DNA from: Pseudoteredinibacter isoporae
GTDB lineage: Bacteria > Pseudomonadota > Gammaproteobacteria > Pseudomonadales > Cellvibrionaceae
Length of the DNA: 64,000 nt
Reading direction: 5' to 3'
Assembly: GCF_011602085.1 (NCBI RefSeq)
Contig: NZ_JAAONY010000001.1
Location: 868,001-932,000 of the forward strand
Shown here: positions 42,875 to 52,595 of the stretch, piece by piece
Layout: each line of letters opens with the position of its first letter
Numbering within the stretch: position 1 is the stretch's first letter
The notes under the pieces: model-generated
Told to the model about the DNA's origin: nothing
The model's database searches: none
Seen by the model: only the letters and a program-made list of their open reading frames with translations
Position numbers and translations under genes: made by a program

Positions 42875-43231
42875 TTATTGAACTCTGGCAAGCTCATTTC
42901 TATTTCTCATGTTGCTGTCTTTCAGGCGGCTCGATGAGGGGTGAGTCTTGCGGGCAATGGTCGCGGTCGCGCCACTGTCGCCTTCTGCCAGTACGGCTTT
43001 CTGATTGGTGCTGACATTCGCGAGCGAAGACTGGCGTTTCATCTGCTTTTCTGCTTTTGCGGTCCAAGTGGCCCATTCGGCTTCTGTCATGCATTTTTTG
43101 CTGTAATGCTGGTAGATAGACGCGCGCGCTTTTTTGCAAACCACTTCGTCTTTAGCTTGCTCGGCGGCCATGCTGCCAAAGCTGAGACTCAGTGCCAGAC
43201 CGGATACAACAACTTGAGCTACTTTTTTCAT
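42875..43231 (-). CDS. Small secreted CX14C protein, copy 2
   Basis: A 118-residue exported paralogue with signal peptide MKKVAQVVVSGLALSLSFG, then Cys32, Arg36, Ser38, Tyr40 and Cys47, then Glu52-Trp53. It is the most divergent copy: the Arg before the Lys pair is Ser (QHYSKKC), and the downstream PKIEKQ block is reduced to KAEKQMKRQ. Its long tail (about residues 65-118) is low in structure, rich in Ser, Asn and Arg. AGGAATC precedes the ATG. It lies 31 bases upstream of copy 1 and 51 bases downstream of copy 3. Confidence 0.78.
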   Translation of the reverse strand: MKKVAQVVVSGLALSLSFGSMAAEQAKDEVVCKKARASIYQHYSKKCMTEAEWATWTAKAEKQMKRQSSLANVSTNQKAVLAEGDSGATATIARKTHPSSSRLKDSNMRNRNELARVQ

Positions 43232-43282
43232 CATGATTCCTTTGTTTTTTAGTATTCAAAAATAAGCTGTTTAATGGGGCGT

Positions 43283-43645
43283 TTAGTAATAACCAATGTA
43301 AACAGGTAGTGCCAGATACCTTTGTAAATTCTTGCCGCCTTTTTTGGGCTGGGTCGCGCCAGCAATTTGCCATTGTTTTTCAATCTTGGGAGCCGTTCTG
43401 CTTATCCATTCTTCCCACTCGGCTGCTGTACGACATTTTTTACGGAAATGGCCATAAAGAGAGTTGCGCACAACTCGACAATATTTTTGATCAGATTTTC
43501 CAGGTTTCAATAGTAAGGCTGTTTTGGCATTGGACGTCAAAGCATCATGATTGCTTTGGCTCAAAGCCGCGAGTGCGACGTTGCTGCTGACAGAGGCGAC
43601 AGCCATGGCACTGATACAGGCGATAATGTGAGGTTTGATCGGCAT
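43283..43645 (-). CDS. Small secreted CX14C protein, copy 3
   Basis: A 120-residue exported paralogue. The signal peptide ends near residue 27 (VASVSSNVALA). The core has Cys56, Arg60, Ser62, Tyr64 and Cys71, then Glu76-Trp77, then APKIEKQWQIAG and QPKKGG. This is closest to copy 1, so the outer two genes share the PKIEKQ-x3-AG extension. AAGGAG lies seven bases before the ATG. As the first gene of the row it probably carries the promoter. Function unknown. Confidence 0.8.
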   Translation of the reverse strand: MPIKPHIIACISAMAVASVSSNVALAALSQSNHDALTSNAKTALLLKPGKSDQKYCRVVRNSLYGHFRKKCRTAAEWEEWISRTAPKIEKQWQIAGATQPKKGGKNLQRYLALPVYIGYY

Positions 43646-43837
43646 AACAAGCTCCTTGTCGGTTTACCTGAGCGTGAAGATTCACGCTTGCTGGACACAA
43701 CTGATCAAGACTCCGTTCTAAATCCGTCAACTAAGCCTATGAGTTGTTCATCAAACTGTCAAATATCCCCAAGGGTTGTGGTTAACAGCAATAGGTGCAA
43801 ATGGCATCTCATTCTTCTTGTGTGCTTTCGGGCATAA

Positions 43838-43868
43838 AAAAAGCGAGGTCAATGCCTCGCTTTTTTGT
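43838..43868. terminator. Bidirectional terminator before the DUF4870 gene's 3' end
   Basis: AAAAAAGCGAGG pairs with CCTCGCTTTTTT around a six-base loop. A-tracts and T-tracts on both sides allow use from either strand. It ends the DUF4870 gene (minus strand), and transcripts from the plus side would also stop here. Confidence 0.88.
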
Positions 43869-43879
43869 GTTCGGTGGGT

Positions 43880-44401
43880 TTATTTGATCAGGCGGAGCGT
43901 AAACGGGTATTCAAAATATTCACCGCTGCTGGCTTTGACGCCACCGATAATCGACATGACAAACCAGAAGACGCCGACCACAAATATCATCACCACGCCA
44001 ATCAAAATCACGGTGAGAATGATGCTCACAAACATCGCCAGGGCAATGGTGATTTGGAAGTTCAGTACTTCTTTACCGTGGTAATTCACGTATTCCATCT
44101 CGTCGCGCTTGATCAGCCAGACAATCAATGGGCCGATAATGCTGAAGAACGGAATAAAAAAGCCTGCCATGGTTGAGAGGTGACAGAACATCGCCCAGTC
44201 GCGCTCTTCTTTGCTCGGCGTGGCCGGCTCATAAGTTTGCTTTGGCTCTTCCTGCTGCTGGCTTTGGCTGCTTTGTTCCTGAGCATTGGCATTCTGCTGC
44301 TCGGCATTCGCGGTACTGGCGTTACTCTCCTGGGAGCTGTTGTCAGTACTTTCTACATTCTCTTCAATAACTTCGCCTTGTACTTCTTTCTCTTCGGACA
44401 T
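43880..44401 (-). CDS. DUF4870 family membrane protein
   Basis: A 173-residue inner-membrane protein. The first 60 residues are a disordered, Gln/Glu/Ser-rich cytoplasmic tail. The C-terminal domain follows, with RDWAMFCHLSTMAGFFIPF, then GPLIVWLIKRDEMEYVNYHG, then KEVLNFQITIALAMF and two more helices. These are the hallmark strings of DUF4870 (Tic20-like fold), a family of unknown function. TTGGAG lies upstream of ATG 44401, four codons inside the longest frame. A terminator follows. The neighbour tex is downstream on the same strand but separated. Confidence 0.9.
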   Translation of the reverse strand: MSEEKEVQGEVIEENVESTDNSSQESNASTANAEQQNANAQEQSSQSQQQEEPKQTYEPATPSKEERDWAMFCHLSTMAGFFIPFFSIIGPLIVWLIKRDEMEYVNYHGKEVLNFQITIALAMFVSIILTVILIGVVMIFVVGVFWFVMSIIGGVKASSGEYFEYPFTLRLIK

Positions 44402-44618
44402 GATTTGCTCCAAGTCTCTGTAGTGTCTGTTTCTTCGCCTGTTTGGCTTCTTGCTGATTTAGACGAGGAAAATCCCTGACGTTCCTCGAACTATGACGAA
44501 AAAGGCTATTTACGGCTGAAAATGGCACTCATTAGATATCATGATCATAGCTCGCCAGGCCTTGAGTATACTGGCCTAGCGAGCATGAAGCAGCGCTGAA
44601 CTTAGGTTTTGTAAAGTT

Positions 44619-46970
44619 TTATTTTTTGTTCTTCATAGCTTGCTGCAGCAGGGCACCCATAGAGCCCATGCCCCCCTGTTTTTGCTGGCCACCTTGTTTG
44701 CCACCAAAGGAGCGTTGCTGCTGGCTGCGATCCTGGCGACCTTTGCCGCGGCGCTGTTGCCCTGCAGGACCGGATTGCTTCTCCCCGGGAGTGTCGTCCA
44801 GGCGCATGGACAGACCAATGCGCTTACGAGGCACGTCCACCTCCATGACTTTCACCTTCACGATATCACCGGCTTTCACCACTTCACGAGGGTCTTTCAC
44901 AAAGGTGTTGGACAGGGCTGAAATATGCACCAGACCATCCTGGTGGACACCGATGTCCACAAAAGCGCCGAAATTGGTCACATTGGTGACGGTACCTTCG
45001 AGGATCATACCGGGCTCCAGATCCTTGATCTCTTCAACACCGTCCTGGAACTGGGCGGTTTTGAATTCCGGGCGAGGGTCACGGCCAGGTTTGTCCAGTT
45101 CGCTGATGATGTCGGTCACGGTGGGCACACCAAACGCTTCCGAGGTGTAGTCGGCTGGCTTGAGTGCGCGAAGGAAACCGGAATCGCCCATCAGATTGTG
45201 AATCGGGCGGCCGTTTTTCTCGGCAATGGCTTCCACCACTGAATAGGATTCCGGGTGTACCGCCGACGCGTCGAGTGGGTTATCACCACCGGCGACTCGC
45301 AGAAAGCCCGCCGCCTGTTCGAAGGTTTTTGCACCGAAGCGGCTGACGTTTTTCAAATCTTCACGGCTCTTGAAGGCGCCGTTTTGATCGCGAAATTCGA
45401 CGATGTTATTGGCAATGCTGCTGTTCAAGCCGGAAACGGCGGCCAGCAGAGGGGCGGATGCCGTGTTCACTTCAACACCAACGGCGTTCACACAGTCTTC
45501 TACCACAGCGTCCAGAGAGCGCGCCAGTTGCGCCTGGGAGACATCGTGCTGGTACTGACCCACGCCAATGGATTTGGGCTCGATCTTCACCAGCTCGGCC
45601 AGCGGGTCTTGCAGACGGCGAGCGATGGAAATCGCTCCGCGAATCGTCACGTCGAGGTCCGGAAACTCCTTGGCGGCCACTTCCGATGCGGAATAGACCG
45701 ATGCACCGGCTTCATTGACCATCACTTTTTGAGCGCTGATGTCTTTGTGCGCTTTGAGCACATCGCCCACAAATTTATCGGTTTCACGGGAGGCGGTGCC
45801 GTTGCCAATGGCGATCAGGCCAACGTCGTGTTTTTTGCACAAGGCAACAATCACGGCCTCGGCCTCGCGAATCTTGTTTTGGGGTGGAGTTGGGAAGATC
45901 GCACCGTGATCGACGACTTTGCCGGTGGCATCGACTACCGCGACTTTTACGCCGGTGCGCAAACCCGGGTCGAGGCCGATGGTGGCCTTCTGGCCGGCGG
46001 GTGCGGCCAATAGCAGATCTTTCAAATTACTGGCGAATACCTTGATGGCTTCTTCCTCGGCGGCTTCGCGGATTTCACCCAGCAGATCGGTTTCCAGATG
46101 GGTCAGTAACTTGACTCGCCAGGTCCAGCGTACCACTTCAGACAGCCATTTATCCGCCGCACGTTCTTGCTGCTGGATTTCCCAGTGATCGGCAATCATA
46201 GCTTCGCAGGGGTGAGCGGCCAGGCGATCTTCAGGATCACCCACGGTAATGGCCAGGCTCAAAATACTTTCATTGCGACCGCGCAACATGGCCAGGGCAC
46301 GGTGAGAGGGAACGCTTCCCAGGGGCTCGTCGTGTTCGAAGTAGTCGGAGAACTTTGCGCCCTCAGCTTCTTTGCCATCCATTACGCGGGCACTGAGATT
46401 GGATTCGTCTTTCAGGAACTGGCGAAGCTTGCCAATCAGTTCGGCGTTCTCGCTGAAACGTTCCATCAGAATGTACTTGGCGCCATCCAGAGCGGCTTTA
46501 ATGTCGGTAATCTTTTTGCCTTCTTCGCTGTCGCCGTTGAGGTATTTCTGGGCTTCTTCTTCCGGGGCCAGGTTCGGGTTGTCCAGCAGGCTGTTGGCCA
46601 GAGGTTCCAGGCCGGCCTCGATGGCGATTTGGCCTTTGGTACGGCGCTTCTTCTTATACGGCAGATAGAGGTCTTCCAGACGATTCTTGGTATCGGCGGC
46701 GTTGATTTCAGCTTCCAGCTCGGGGGTCAGTTTTTCCTGTTCGCTGATGCTTTTCAAAATCGCTGAACGGCGATCTTCCAGCTCTCGCAAATAGCGTAAA
46801 CGTTCTTCCAGGGTACGTAATTGGCCATCATCCAGACCGCCGGTTACCTCTTTACGGTAACGTGAGATAAAAGGAACAGTGGCGCCTTCGTCCAACAGTT
46901 CCACAGCCGCCTCTACCTGGCGAGCGTTTACCGATAACTCATCGGCAATACGAGCATTAATACTGATCAT
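44619..46970 (-). CDS. tex: Tex family RNA-binding transcription accessory protein
   Basis: A 783-residue nucleic-acid binding protein similar to E. coli YhgF and Bordetella Tex, linked to transcription and stress tolerance. It has the N-terminal Tex domain ([40 protein letters not shown]), the YqgF-like RNase fold ([18 protein letters not shown]), helix-hairpin-helix segments ([20 protein letters not shown]) and a C-terminal S1 domain ([20 protein letters not shown]). A Gln/Gly-rich tail follows. ATG 46970 matches the usual Tex start; the 30-residue upstream frame is not conserved-looking. Confidence 0.96.
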   Translation of the reverse strand: MISINARIADELSVNARQVEAAVELLDEGATVPFISRYRKEVTGGLDDGQLRTLEERLRYLRELEDRRSAILKSISEQEKLTPELEAEINAADTKNRLEDLYLPYKKKRRTKGQIAIEAGLEPLANSLLDNPNLAPEEEAQKYLNGDSEEGKKITDIKAALDGAKYILMERFSENAELIGKLRQFLKDESNLSARVMDGKEAEGAKFSDYFEHDEPLGSVPSHRALAMLRGRNESILSLAITVGDPEDRLAAHPCEAMIADHWEIQQQERAADKWLSEVVRWTWRVKLLTHLETDLLGEIREAAEEEAIKVFASNLKDLLLAAPAGQKATIGLDPGLRTGVKVAVVDATGKVVDHGAIFPTPPQNKIREAEAVIVALCKKHDVGLIAIGNGTASRETDKFVGDVLKAHKDISAQKVMVNEAGASVYSASEVAAKEFPDLDVTIRGAISIARRLQDPLAELVKIEPKSIGVGQYQHDVSQAQLARSLDAVVEDCVNAVGVEVNTASAPLLAAVSGLNSSIANNIVEFRDQNGAFKSREDLKNVSRFGAKTFEQAAGFLRVAGGDNPLDASAVHPESYSVVEAIAEKNGRPIHNLMGDSGFLRALKPADYTSEAFGVPTVTDIISELDKPGRDPRPEFKTAQFQDGVEEIKDLEPGMILEGTVTNVTNFGAFVDIGVHQDGLVHISALSNTFVKDPREVVKAGDIVKVKVMEVDVPRKRIGLSMRLDDTPGEKQSGPAGQQRRGKGRQDRSQQQRSFGGKQGGQQKQGGMGSMGALLQQAMKNKK

Positions 46971-47120
46971 TGAATCTTTGGTCTCTCTTATGTATTCCTT
47001 CGCTTGCGGCGAACTGGCCGCACCTCCGAGGCTTGCTAACAGGCCCAAGGGACGGCGCATTATGCGGCATTCCGGGGGTCTGCAACAGCCTTGTTTTTAG
47101 TTGGGGAATATGGCTGTTAC

Positions 47121-47216
47121 ATGACGATTTTCTGGGCTGCGCTGCGGGGCTTCGGCTTGGCCTGCGCGGTGGGTTATGTGATGGGCTATGTGAAGAAGGG
47201 TAAAATCCCCACGTAA
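47121..47216 (+). CDS. Possible 31-residue membrane peptide
   Basis: A short frame reading MTIFWAALRGFGLACAVGYV, then MGYVKKGKIPT. It has one hydrophobic helix and a basic end, which fits small membrane proteins. A GGGGA lies about 13 bases upstream, which is weak spacing. It occupies the gap between tex and the RND adaptor gene. It could be chance. Confidence 0.28.
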   Translation: MTIFWAALRGFGLACAVGYVMGYVKKGKIPT

Positions 47217-47309
47217 TGCTTATGCTGGAGTTACACTAGCACTTTAGCCCTAGGCTCGGTGTGGGTACCGAGTAATAACGACAATAGATAAGACATGAGG
47301 ACTATTTGA

Positions 47310-48539
47310 GTGGCCGACTCTGCTGTTCGCTCCCCGCTGAGCAAGTATTTACCGCTGATTATTTTGTTGCTTGGAGGTGCTCTGATCTTCGCTGTTGCAA
47401 CGTTGAAACCCGAACCTGAGCCGCAACCGAAAGCCGAAGCCAAACCTGCAGAAGTGGCAGTGGTGACGGCCCAGCCATCTGAGCATCGCCTGAGTGTGCA
47501 CAGCCAGGGTACTGTCGCTCCTCGACGTGAAATCAGTCTGGTTGCCGAAGTATCAGGGCGTATTGTGAAGGTCAACCCGGCTTTCGTGGCCGGGGGACAT
47601 ATCGAAGTCGGTGAGACACTGGTTGAAATTGATCCGCGTGATTATCGTTTCGCTGTGGTGCAAGCCAAATCCCAAGTTGCTGAAGCTAAGCAGCGTTTGG
47701 CAACGGAGCGTGGTCAGGCCCGACAGAAAAAGCGCGAGTGGCGTAATTTGGGCAATTCGGAAGCCAACGATCTGTTTTTGCGTAAGCCACAAATTGCCGC
47801 TGCCGAAGCGAGCCTGGAAGCCGCCAAGGCAAATCTGGAAAAAGCAGAGCTGAATTTGCGCCGGACCAAAATCAGTGTGCCGTTTTCGGGCCTGGTGCGC
47901 AGTACCAATGTGGATTTAGGGCAGTATGTAGGGCCGGGTACGCAACTGGGTCAAGCCTTTGATACATCGGTGGTGGAAATTCGTTTGCCGCTGACTGATT
48001 CCGAAGCGGGTCTGGTGGACTTACCCTTGGGGATGAGTGTGAGCAGCGGCGAAGGCCCTGCTGTTACGTTGACAGGAACCGTCGCCGGTGTATCGCGCAG
48101 CTGGCAGGGAAATATTGTTCGCACCGATGCGAGTCTGGATACGCGCACACGTCTTTATTATGCCGTTGCCGAAGTAAATGATCCCTATGCCGACAGCCAG
48201 GCGGCACCGTTGATGGTGGGTTTATTTGTGGAAGCCAAAATTGACGGGAAAGCTTTGGAAAATGTGGTGGAGCTTCCCCGTAAAGCCTTGTACAAGCGCA
48301 ATCTGGTCTACAGCGTTGGCCCTAACAATGAAATTGTCAGTCAGGAAATCAAAGTTTTAAAAGTTTCCAAAGACAAGGTTTGGGTGAGCGGAGATGTCTC
48401 CCCTGGAGACAATATTGTCGATGGTAATCAGCAGTACCTGGCTCCTGGCAAGAAAGTGAAAATTAAATCTTCCGAACAGGCTCCCACATCGGTTGCCGAA
48501 GATAAAAACAATGCCGGTGCAGAAGAGGTTGATAGCTAA
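47310..48539 (+). CDS. RND efflux periplasmic adaptor
   Basis: A 409-residue membrane-fusion protein. One N-terminal helix (YLPLIILLLGGALIFAVA) is followed by a proline-rich linker. The lipoyl half-motifs are SLVAEVSGRIVKVNPAFVAG and TKISVPFSGLVRSTNVDLG, on either side of a coiled-coil hairpin (residues about 115-185). Beta-barrel and membrane-proximal domains follow, up to a charged tail. GAGG lies nine bases before the GTG start at 47310. It overlaps the RND permease gene by one base (TAATG). The substrates are not known. No outer-membrane channel gene lies nearby. Confidence 0.93.
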   Translation: MADSAVRSPLSKYLPLIILLLGGALIFAVATLKPEPEPQPKAEAKPAEVAVVTAQPSEHRLSVHSQGTVAPRREISLVAEVSGRIVKVNPAFVAGGHIEVGETLVEIDPRDYRFAVVQAKSQVAEAKQRLATERGQARQKKREWRNLGNSEANDLFLRKPQIAAAEASLEAAKANLEKAELNLRRTKISVPFSGLVRSTNVDLGQYVGPGTQLGQAFDTSVVEIRLPLTDSEAGLVDLPLGMSVSSGEGPAVTLTGTVAGVSRSWQGNIVRTDASLDTRTRLYYAVAEVNDPYADSQAAPLMVGLFVEAKIDGKALENVVELPRKALYKRNLVYSVGPNNEIVSQEIKVLKVSKDKVWVSGDVSPGDNIVDGNQQYLAPGKKVKIKSSEQAPTSVAEDKNNAGAEEVDS

Positions 48540-51500
48540 TGAATCGACTTGTGCAATGGTTTGTTGAAAACCCGATTGCGGCCAATTTGTTAATGGTTGC
48601 GATTATTATCGGTGGCGTATACAACTATAACCAACTGGATCGTGAAGTGTTTCCTGGTGCTTCACCAGAAACCTTAAGTGTTTATGTGCCTTATCCAGGT
48701 GCAGGCCCCAAAGAAGTTGAAGAACAAATTGTAAAACGCATTGAGCAAGCCGTTTTCGATTTGGAGGGCATTAAAAAGATTGAGTCGAGCGCTCGCAATG
48801 GTTCGGGTAACGTCACGATCGAAGTTCAAAATGATTATGATACCCAAGCGCTGCTTAATGAGGTGAAAACCCGGGTTGATTCCATCACAACATTCCCGGC
48901 CGATGTCGAGCGGCCCGAAGTCCGTGAGAACAAGCAAAAGATCGAAGTGCTCAGTGTGGGCATTTACGGTGAAGTGGATGATGCCGCATTAAAAGCGACC
49001 GGTGAATGGTTGCGCGATGAAATTTCTTTGTTGCCGGCGGTGACTCTGGTTGATCTTGAAGCCGTTCGCCCGGAACAGATGGCAATTGAAATTTCAGAAC
49101 AAAAGCTGCGCCGTTATGGTTTACGTTTTGAAGATGTAGTCAATGCGGTTCGCGGTTCTTCCATGAATTTGGGCGCCGGTTCCATTCGTTCAAAAAACGG
49201 TGATCTGCAGGTACAAACCCGAGCGCAAGCCTATACCGTTGAAGATTTTCAAAACATTGTTATTCAGGGTAAGGAAGACGGTTCTGAATTAACCATTGGT
49301 GATGTGGCCGATGTTAAGGAAACATTGGAAGAGTGGAACCTGATTGCGCGTTTGAATGGACGCAAAGCCGTTTACCTGGAAGTTTATGCCACCGACAATC
49401 CCAATGTTGTGGAAACAGCGAAAGAAGTCCGTAAATTTATGGATGAGGTGCAGGACCAGCTTCCTCCCGGTGTTCATGCGGTGGTTTGGCGCGACTGGTC
49501 CACCCTGTTTGAAGGCCGGCTCAATCTGCTGATGAACAATTCCCTTTCCGGTCTTGTTCTGGTTTTTGTGGTATTGATGTTGTTCTTGCGTCCGGCTTTG
49601 GCGGCTTGGGTAACACTGGGAATTGCTGTCGCATTTTTAGGTGCGCTGTGGTTCCTGCCTCTGACCGGTGTGAGTTTGAATATGCTGTCCCTGTTCGCCT
49701 TCCTGTTGGTGCTGGGGATCGTGGTGGACGATGCCATCATCGTTGGGGAGAGCGTCTACTCGCGACAACAGGCAGGCATGCAAGGAAACCTGTCGGCGGC
49801 GACAGGTGCCAAGATGGTCAGCAAGCCCGTATTGCTGGCGGTGGTGTCAACCATTATCTTTTTTGCGCCAATGTTGTTTATTCCCGGCCCGCTGGGGGAA
49901 ATCTCTTTTGGTATTCCAGCGGTTGTTACCCTCTGTCTGGTGTTTTCACTGGTGGAGTCCCTGCTGATATTGCCTTCCCATCTGGCGCACATGAAACCGG
50001 AGAAAGACAGTCGCTTTACGTTTATGCGACGTTTTCAGAAATGGCGTCAGGGCGTAGCAAGCGGTCTTGAATACGTGGCTGATCGCTACTACAAAACCAG
50101 CTTGAAGCGCATGCTGCAACACAATGGTGCGACGGTTGCTGTTTTTATTGTTGCCTTCGGTTTGTCGGTTTCAGTATTCATGGGTGGCTGGGTTGGCAAA
50201 TCCTTTATGCCTGTGGTGGCGTCCGATTTTGTGCGTTTGCGTATGAAGATTCCAGAGGGGGCGCCATTCTCCACAATGGATTCTATTATCGAGCGTGTTG
50301 AAGGTGCGGTGCCCGAGCTGAAGCAAGATACCAATCTTTTCGGCGAGGGAGGTGGCGACGCCGTTATCAAGGATATGCAAACCTGGGGCTGGCGAAACAA
50401 TATTCTGGTTTCTTTGTCGCTGGACAATTCCGATGGGAAAGTCTCGGCTGATGCGGTGGTCAAGCGTTGGCGTGAATTGGTTGGCCCATTGCCGGAATTG
50501 GAAGAAATTACGCTGGATGCAACCATCAACGATGTTGGTGCTGATATCAGTTTGTTACTGACGGCGCCGGGAGATGATGAAGCCGTTCTGAATGATGTTG
50601 CTAAAAAGCTGGAAGAGGCGTTGCTATCCTATTCAGGCGTTCACGATGTGCGAAACACGATTGAATCCGCACGCAGTGATATCCAGTTGAGTTTGAAGCC
50701 CTATGCTGAAACGTTGGGCTTAAGCTTAAGCGATGTGGCGAGGCAGGTTCGCCAGGGCTTTTATGGCGCTGAGGCTCAGCGAATCCCCAAAGGCAATGAA
50801 GACGTCCGAGTGATGGTGCGTTATCCCAAGGAAGAGCGAAACAATGTTGATCATTTGAGTGATGTTCGCATTCGTACGATGGACCAGCGCGAAATTCCAC
50901 TGGATGCAGTTGCTAATGTTGACTACGTTCCCGGTTATTCTCACATTAAGCGTGAAGATCGCAAACGTTCGGTAAAAGTGCGAGCCTATGTAAAAGATGG
51001 CGTGGGCGTACCGGATGAAATTGTGCAGTCTATTTTTAAGGAACATTATCCTGAGTGGCGCAAGCAGTATCCCGGTTTGAGATTGTCTGTATCCGAAGGC
51101 ATGAAAGAAGAACAGGAATTTATGGTGTCCATTCTTGTTAACTTCTTTGTGGCTTCCTTGGTGGTACTGGCACTCATGGCAATTGCCTTTAAATCCTACT
51201 GGCAGCCTTTCCTGATTTTTACGGCAGTTCCTTTTGGATTTATGGGTGCCATTGCGGGTCACATGATTCTGGGGCGTGAGATCAGCATGATGTCCTTCCT
51301 TGGTTTCTTTGCCTGTTCTGGTGTTGTGGTGAACGATAACCTGGTTCTTCTGGATCGAATCAATCAGCTGCGTGCTCAGGGTGAAAGTGTTTACGACGCG
51401 GTGGTCAATGCTGGCAGGGATCGTTTCCGCGCAATCATCCTGACATCGGTGACGACCTTTGTTGGATTGGTACCGATTTTATTTGAAACCAGTACCCAGG

Positions 51501-51655
51501 CGCAGTTCCTCGTGCCGATGGTGATCTCACTGTCCTTTGGTGTTTTGCTGGCAACCACGGTGACTCTGATTTTGGTGCCCAGCCTGTTTATGCTGGCAGA
51601 GCGTGCAAAAGCTCGCTGGCGCAGCGAAGCTTCACCTTTGCCGAGAGCGGTGTAG
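48539..51655 (+). CDS. RND efflux permease (AcrB/MMPL-type superfamily, HAE1-like)
   Basis: A 1038-residue pump with twelve expected helices and two periplasmic loops. It begins MNRLVQWFVENPIAANLLMV. Transmembrane helix 4 carries the proton-relay Asp pair in GIVVDDAIIVGESVYSRQQ. The docking-side segment GSGNVTIEVQNDYDTQALLN is typical. The second half has VALAFKSY-like ALMAIAFKSYWQPFLIFTAV and the helix 10 block FLGFFACSGVVVNDNLVLLD. It is closest in style to the uncharacterised RND pumps of marine bacteria rather than AcrB itself. A terminator-like hairpin (51671-51705) follows. Confidence 0.94.
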   Translation: MNRLVQWFVENPIAANLLMVAIIIGGVYNYNQLDREVFPGASPETLSVYVPYPGAGPKEVEEQIVKRIEQAVFDLEGIKKIESSARNGSGNVTIEVQNDYDTQALLNEVKTRVDSITTFPADVERPEVRENKQKIEVLSVGIYGEVDDAALKATGEWLRDEISLLPAVTLVDLEAVRPEQMAIEISEQKLRRYGLRFEDVVNAVRGSSMNLGAGSIRSKNGDLQVQTRAQAYTVEDFQNIVIQGKEDGSELTIGDVADVKETLEEWNLIARLNGRKAVYLEVYATDNPNVVETAKEVRKFMDEVQDQLPPGVHAVVWRDWSTLFEGRLNLLMNNSLSGLVLVFVVLMLFLRPALAAWVTLGIAVAFLGALWFLPLTGVSLNMLSLFAFLLVLGIVVDDAIIVGESVYSRQQAGMQGNLSAATGAKMVSKPVLLAVVSTIIFFAPMLFIPGPLGEISFGIPAVVTLCLVFSLVESLLILPSHLAHMKPEKDSRFTFMRRFQKWRQGVASGLEYVADRYYKTSLKRMLQHNGATVAVFIVAFGLSVSVFMGGWVGKSFMPVVASDFVRLRMKIPEGAPFSTMDSIIERVEGAVPELKQDTNLFGEGGGDAVIKDMQTWGWRNNILVSLSLDNSDGKVSADAVVKRWRELVGPLPELEEITLDATINDVGADISLLLTAPGDDEAVLNDVAKKLEEALLSYSGVHDVRNTIESARSDIQLSLKPYAETLGLSLSDVARQVRQGFYGAEAQRIPKGNEDVRVMVRYPKEERNNVDHLSDVRIRTMDQREIPLDAVANVDYVPGYSHIKREDRKRSVKVRAYVKDGVGVPDEIVQSIFKEHYPEWRKQYPGLRLSVSEGMKEEQEFMVSILVNFFVASLVVLALMAIAFKSYWQPFLIFTAVPFGFMGAIAGHMILGREISMMSFLGFFACSGVVVNDNLVLLDRINQLRAQGESVYDAVVNAGRDRFRAIILTSVTTFVGLVPILFETSTQAQFLVPMVISLSFGVLLATTVTLILVPSLFMLAERAKARWRSEASPLPRAV

Positions 51656-51670
51656 GAAGATCGCTCGTGT

Positions 51671-51705
51671 TGGTCAGGACAGCAAGGTGTTGATTGTCCT
51701 GACCA
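51671..51705 (+). terminator. Stem-loop after the RND permease gene
   Basis: TGGTCAGGACA (51671-51681) pairs perfectly with TGTCCTGACCA (51695-51705) across a 13-base loop. No T tract follows at once, so it may stabilise the 3' end rather than terminate on its own. Confidence 0.5.
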
Positions 51706-51821
51706 GCATGAGATTTCAATCTCTTTCCTTGTTTCATTTATTTTCTCTTTTACCTTGTCGGTATCCGAAGAATAAATTCGATTACTTGACATGTTAGTCA
51801 TTCAATCTGAAAATAGGTCGA

Positions 51822-52595
51822 ATGACTGATAAGGGTGTACAAAAACAACTTCCCCTACACGCTTCCTGGCGACATTTGCTGATTTATATATTGGCTCTCA
51901 GTGGCTATTTGTTGCTGCCGTTTGTGCTGATTCTTGCTTTTGGCGCGATCTCTGCGGGTGGTTATTGGGAATGGCTCAATGGTATTGGCTTTGTCGCCTT
52001 TGCCCTGTGCTTGTATCTTTTTGTGGAACGCGCACGCCCAAAAACCTGGCCTCGCCTTCGTGGAGATTTGTTTTACTGGTGGCATCGCTTGCTGGCATTC
52101 GCAATGTTATTTTTCTCTACGGTACACGGTGTTGGCTTTTTGGTACTTGAGCCTACCAGTTTGGAATATCTCAGTTTGCGCGCGCCCTGGCATATGTTGG
52201 TTGCCTGGTTAGCCTGGATATTATTCGCCTACTTGTGCTTTGCGTCCTTGCGTCCCTTTCGACGGCGTTTGCATGGCAAACATTATTCGTTTCGAGTGAG
52301 CCATGCACTGTGTTCTATCGTGGCGATGTTGGCCAGTTTCTATCACATCGTTGGCAGTGATTTTTATTTAAAGAGTTATATTGCCTGGGCAGCCTGTTCG
52401 ATTCTTCTGGTTCTCTTTTTGTTGTATTACGGCTTGAATCGTCAGGCCCAGAAAATGTCACTCAGTAAAGCGCTGCTTGGTGAGACCGATGAAGCGCGGA
52501 TGAGTTTGTCCGGTGCTCAGAAAACCGTACTGTCCGTGTACCTTTTTGTGTGTTGTGCGGTATTGAGTGGGGGCTTGTATGTGGTCACCCGCTAA
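51822..52595 (+). CDS. Ferric reductase-like b-type membrane protein
   Basis: A 257-residue protein with about seven helices. Paired histidines lie about 14 residues apart in two helices: WWHRLLAFAMLFFSTVHG and RVSHALCSIVAMLASFYHIV. This is the bis-haem arrangement of the ferric reductase-like transmembrane component family. There is no FAD or NAD domain, so it would hand electrons to another protein. The next gene is a tetrahaem cytochrome c overlapping it, which supports a membrane-to-periplasm electron path. No strong ribosome binding site precedes the ATG at 51822. Confidence 0.82.
   Translation: MTDKGVQKQLPLHASWRHLLIYILALSGYLLLPFVLILAFGAISAGGYWEWLNGIGFVAFALCLYLFVERARPKTWPRLRGDLFYWWHRLLAFAMLFFSTVHGVGFLVLEPTSLEYLSLRAPWHMLVAWLAWILFAYLCFASLRPFRRRLHGKHYSFRVSHALCSIVAMLASFYHIVGSDFYLKSYIAWAACSILLVLFLLYYGLNRQAQKMSLSKALLGETDEARMSLSGAQKTVLSVYLFVCCAVLSGGLYVVTR

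Noticed and set aside
45255-46013. 252-residue plus-strand frame over tex
   Set aside because: It is antisense to conserved Tex sequence and shows no recognisable domain or signal.
47253-47270. Short dyad CTCGGT/ACCGAG before the RND adaptor gene
   Set aside because: Six-base arms with an asymmetric centre are expected by chance in a gap of this size.
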